A stretch of DNA of 64,000 bases from Nitrosopumilus ureiphilus (lineage in GTDB: Archaea; Thermoproteota; Nitrososphaeria; Nitrososphaerales; Nitrosopumilaceae). The DNA is taken from the NCBI RefSeq assembly GCF_013407185.1, contig NZ_CP026995.1, positions 496,841-560,840 on the forward strand, given 5' to 3'. The position numbers and the translations under genes are program-made. Of the stretch, positions 61,557-64,000 are shown piece after piece (within the stretch, counting starts at the first letter, position 1; the number at the start of each line of letters is the position of its first letter). Under the pieces are notes generated by a model. It was given only the letters and a program-made list of their open reading frames with translations, searched no databases and was not told the origin of the DNA.

Positions 61557-62017
61557 TCAGTCCACCCTATTACTCTGCATAATTCGCCTACTGATGTATA
61601 GTTTGCTGCAGATTTTTTAATTTTTGCTTTTTCAAATTGAATTTTTTCAAGTGATTTAATTTCTTTTGGAGAGCCAATGTAAGTTCTTAGTCTTTGATAT
61701 GATTCTTTTCCTGATGGTTTTCTATCAAATGGTAACATTTGACGAATCATTTTTGCAATTACAGTGTCTGGTCTTCTATAGTGGACTGGTCCGTGTTTTG
61801 GATTAATAATGCTGTTAATTTCTAAAAATTCTCTATATTCTTTGATTTGGTTTGCTCTTGTACCGCTCATCATAATTTTTTCACAATTTACAACTGAAAC
61901 TCTGTTTCCCTGAATTAGCAATTTTGCAACATTCGATGATAGTCTACCTGCGATGTGATCTGTTCCGTCAACTACAATTGGTCTGTCAGTTCTGATTACT
62001 GTTTTTTGCTCAGCCAA
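61553..62017 (-). CDS. rpl13: Large ribosomal subunit protein uL13 (L13)
   Basis: The TTG at 62017 gives MAEQKTVIRTDRPIVVDGTD, the conserved archaeal start; the frame is open twelve codons upstream but that part reads through L18e. The protein has GTDHIAGRLSSNVAKLLIQG, the central PKHGPVHYRRPDTVIAKMIR and a standard C-terminus. It overlaps L18e by 8 bases. Confidence 0.95.
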   Translation of the reverse strand: MAEQKTVIRTDRPIVVDGTDHIAGRLSSNVAKLLIQGNRVSVVNCEKIMMSGTRANQIKEYREFLEINSIINPKHGPVHYRRPDTVIAKMIRQMLPFDRKPSGKESYQRLRTYIGSPKEIKSLEKIQFEKAKIKKSAANYTSVGELCRVIGWTE

Positions 62018-62357
62018 GTAGTACGACTCCTTTTCCTGTTGGGTTTTGTTCAATCAAATCTGAATAACTTATAATTTTTCCACCTTTTTCAATAATTTTA
62101 CTTGCAGCAGAACTTGAGATTCCAAATGAGAATAATGTAATTTTGTGAGGAACATTACCTGTTCCAAGAACTTTTCCTGGAAATACGACTGTGTCGTTTT
62201 CTTTTGTTAATTGACCGATTCTGTTCAAGTTAAGATCTCTTCTTGCAATGGATGGCTTTAATGCATATTCGGCTAATTTTGCCCAAATTGGAGCGTCATT
62301 TTTAGCTGATGCTTTTTTCAGATCCTTTGCCATGCGTATAACTACTTGATTAGTCAT
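62010..62357 (-). CDS. rpl18e: Large ribosomal subunit protein eL18 (L18e)
   Basis: The 115-residue archaeal L18e contains LAEYALKPSIARRDLNLNRI-type KLAEYALKPSIARRDLNLNR, VFPGKVLGTGNVPHKITLFS and the closing YSDLIEQNPTGKGVVLLG. It begins the L18e-L13-S9 run that follows RpoD with a 45-base gap. This is the conserved archaeal order. Confidence 0.95.
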   Translation of the reverse strand: MTNQVVIRMAKDLKKASAKNDAPIWAKLAEYALKPSIARRDLNLNRIGQLTKENDTVVFPGKVLGTGNVPHKITLFSFGISSSAASKIIEKGGKIISYSDLIEQNPTGKGVVLLG

Positions 62358-62402
62358 GTGAATAATCCGCCTTGAAACCCAAATATAATGTCTATGCTTA
62401 AT

Positions 62403-63068
62403 TTATTCTTGAATCTGGTCAATCGTTTCTTTGAATTGGCCTAATTTATTACTGACCTCATCTACTCCCGCAAGAATAATTTGCTCTGGATTTAGTGCGC
62501 CAGTAGATTCTACTGTGAGAATTTTCTCATCTTCCTTGTCTGTATCGATAATTGTTGAAATATTTGCAGAATTCCATTTTGCGTGTTCTATTCCACGTCC
62601 AAGTCTTGCATAACACTCGACTTTGATTCTTTGACCTGGTGCAAGTTGAACAATTGGAATTTTATCTGAAACTGGCTTAATTGACTCATCTTCAGAAGAT
62701 AACTCGTTTGACAGGATGGTTCTTGTGACATCAGAGTCGCCAGAGTCTAAAACTAACATTACTCTGCAGTTTGAACATCCAGTTTCACTTTTACACTCAC
62801 ATTTTGATGGTTCGTTAAATCTACCCAAGTCAGTCTTTAATGGAATTAGTCCCAGTCTGTGTGCCAGTCCTTCATCAGGTAGTACTGAGGAATTTTCTAT
62901 AATATCTACTGTATCAACTGCAAAGACTGGTACACCATTAAGACATACACGTCTGAGTGCATTTGCATATTGTAACGGAACTCCTTTTAGCTTTATAGCT
63001 ATTTTTTGATTATCTTTGCTAATTACCTCTAAGGATGACAAATCTTGAACAAAATCTTCAAAGTCCAC
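62403..63068 (-). CDS. rpoD: DNA-directed RNA polymerase subunit D (Rpo3)
   Basis: Subunit D, with L, nucleates polymerase assembly like bacterial alpha. The 221-residue protein has KLKGVPLQYANALRRVCLNG, the family's dimerisation motif, VFAVDTVDIIENSSVLPDEG, and a Cys-containing insert with four Cys (CECKSETGCSNCR) that may hold an Fe-S or zinc site, as in some archaeal D subunits. It is divergent from SBDS. Confidence 0.95.
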   Translation of the reverse strand: MDFEDFVQDLSSLEVISKDNQKIAIKLKGVPLQYANALRRVCLNGVPVFAVDTVDIIENSSVLPDEGLAHRLGLIPLKTDLGRFNEPSKCECKSETGCSNCRVMLVLDSGDSDVTRTILSNELSSEDESIKPVSDKIPIVQLAPGQRIKVECYARLGRGIEHAKWNSANISTIIDTDKEDEKILTVESTGALNPEQIILAGVDEVSNKLGQFKETIDQIQE

Positions 63069-63128
63069 ATAAAAATCTAGCTAGTTTTACGTATAGATAA
63101 ATACCAAATTATCATAGATATTTTAGAA

Positions 63129-63815
63129 ATGACAGATTACACATTGGTTAGATATTCCTATGAGGGAGAAAAATTTGAAATTATGGTAAAGCCTGACCCG
63201 GCACTTGATTACAGATTGGGTAAGAAAAAGGACCTCTCAGCAATTCTAGTTTCTGATGAAATTTACACTGATGCTAGTAAAGGCACGAGGCCTACTGCTG
63301 AAAAATTACTACACGCTTTCAAAACTGAAGACCCAGCCGAAATTGCTGAGATTATTCTCAAGAAAGGTGATCTGAATCTCACAACTGATCAAAGACGAAA
63401 GATGATTGAAGAGAAGAAAAAACAGATTGTGACCTTTATTGCCAAAACATACGTAGATCCTAGAACTCATCTGCCGCATCCACCACTCAGAATTGAGCAG
63501 GCCATGAAAGACGGTAGAGTCTCAATTGATCCTCACAAAACTGTAGATGAGCAAGTAAAGGATATCGTTGAAAAATTGCGTTCTATCATTGCTCTAAAAT
63601 CTGAGAATCTGAAATTAGAAATTACAATTCCTGCACAATATGCATCTCAATCATATGCCGTTTTGAAATCAGTAGGTTCTCTAAACAAAGAAGAATGGCA
63701 AAATAACGGTTCACTAAAAGCAATACTTGAAATACCCGCTGCAGCAAGGCCAAACGTGATTGATAAATTAGGCTCTATAACCAAAGGCTCTGCTACAGTT
63801 GAGGTAATGAAATAA
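63129..63815 (+). CDS. sdo1: Ribosome maturation protein SBDS/Sdo1
   Basis: SBDS helps release anti-association factor aIF6 from the 50S subunit. The 228-residue protein has the N-terminal SBDS domain (LVRYSYEGEKFEIMVKPDPA, KGTRPTAEKLLHAFKTEDPA), the central helical domain (RRKMIEEKKKQIVTFIAKTY, then DPRTHLPHPPLRIEQAM) and a ferredoxin-like C-terminal domain. It overlaps the Rrp4 gene by 2 bases. SBDS next to exosome genes is the common archaeal arrangement. Confidence 0.95.
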   Translation: MTDYTLVRYSYEGEKFEIMVKPDPALDYRLGKKKDLSAILVSDEIYTDASKGTRPTAEKLLHAFKTEDPAEIAEIILKKGDLNLTTDQRRKMIEEKKKQIVTFIAKTYVDPRTHLPHPPLRIEQAMKDGRVSIDPHKTVDEQVKDIVEKLRSIIALKSENLKLEITIPAQYASQSYAVLKSVGSLNKEEWQNNGSLKAILEIPAAARPNVIDKLGSITKGSATVEVMK

Positions 63816-64000
63816 TGGATAATAAAAGAAAATACGTTATTCCAGGCGATGTAGTAACCACAGGACCATTTAGACCTGAACAAAATGTAGAACTTGTAGG
63901 AAATAAGATAATCTCAACTACAATTGGCATTTCTGAAATTTATGATGATTCAGTTAAAGTAATTCCCCTTACTGGAAAATACATTCCAAAAATTAATGAT
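63814..64000 (+). CDS. rrp4: Exosome complex RNA-binding protein Rrp4, 5' part only
   Basis: The first 62 codons begin MDNKRKYVIPGDVVTTGPFR and continue VGNKIISTTIGISEIYDDSV. The YVIPGDVV strand and the following N-terminal domain are the Rrp4 signature, which forms the RNA-entry cap of the exosome. The S1 and KH domains should follow outside the window. It starts overlapping the SBDS stop by 2 bases. Confidence 0.85.

Overview
The window is a chromosomal segment of an ammonia-oxidising archaeon of the Nitrososphaerota (Thaumarchaeota), most like Nitrosopumilus. The evidence is archaeal ribosomal protein operons (L1-L10, L11-NusG-SecE, L19e-L32e, S5-L30-L15-SecY, L18e-L13-S9), RNA polymerase subunit D, Cbf5, SBDS, Rrp4, prefoldin, TFB, CofE, a D-aminoacyl-tRNA deacylase, AT-rich DNA and many very small zinc-ribbon proteins. 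No rRNA and no CRISPR array were seen. The taxonomic label is an inference from gene content, not from a search.

Layout. 1-22.9 kb is conserved backbone: L10/L1, an Lrp-type regulator, an acetolactate-synthase-like ThDP enzyme, L11-NusG-SecE, DtdA and a methyltransferase, L19e-L32e, PEP carboxykinase (with an apparent one-base frameshift near its start), a membrane-anchored subtilase, superoxide dismutase, prefoldin alpha, FtsY with a long Pro-Thr-Pro-Glu repeat, ArgF, and one long colinear cluster L18-S5-L30-L15-SecY-Adk-EMC3-like-Cmk-Cbf5. This block ends at an intron-containing tRNA-Ser(GGA) at 22916-23016.

From the tRNA to about 41 kb the sequence is accessory. A decayed tyrosine recombinase starts directly behind the tRNA 3' end. 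About 9.85 kb further on, the last bases of the tRNA plus the same decayed recombinase 5' end occur again (32854-33053). I read this as two related integrated elements in tandem at one tRNA-Ser att site. Element I (about 23.0-32.85 kb) carries a broken Fic gene, a family of small membrane proteins sharing a nearly identical 5' leader (MKTR or MKSR plus a hydrophobic stretch), a cupredoxin-like protein without copper ligands, and a divergent pair: a membrane-anchored winged-helix regulator and a large exported beta-propeller protein that share an identical 13-residue segment. The second accessory block (32.85-41 kb) holds several 30-58 residue Cys-rich proteins, a TFB paralogue, an IS110-family transposase with a candidate bridge-RNA region, and much degenerate sequence.

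From 41 kb the backbone resumes: a DUF389 membrane protein, two UspA-like proteins, a secreted blue-copper protein, an FAD oxidoreductase, a D-2-hydroxyacid dehydrogenase, 2-oxoacid:ferredoxin oxidoreductase (alpha and beta), CofE, a Vms1/eRF1-like release-factor relative with a GGQ motif, an AIM24-like protein, two consecutive isopropylmalate-isomerase-type large/small subunit pairs, a sugar-nucleotidyltransferase-like protein, the S9-L13-L18e-RpoD cluster, SBDS and the start of Rrp4. Together these supply translation, protein export, and central carbon and amino-acid metabolism (oxaloacetate to PEP, 2-oxoacid oxidation, branched-chain and arginine steps).
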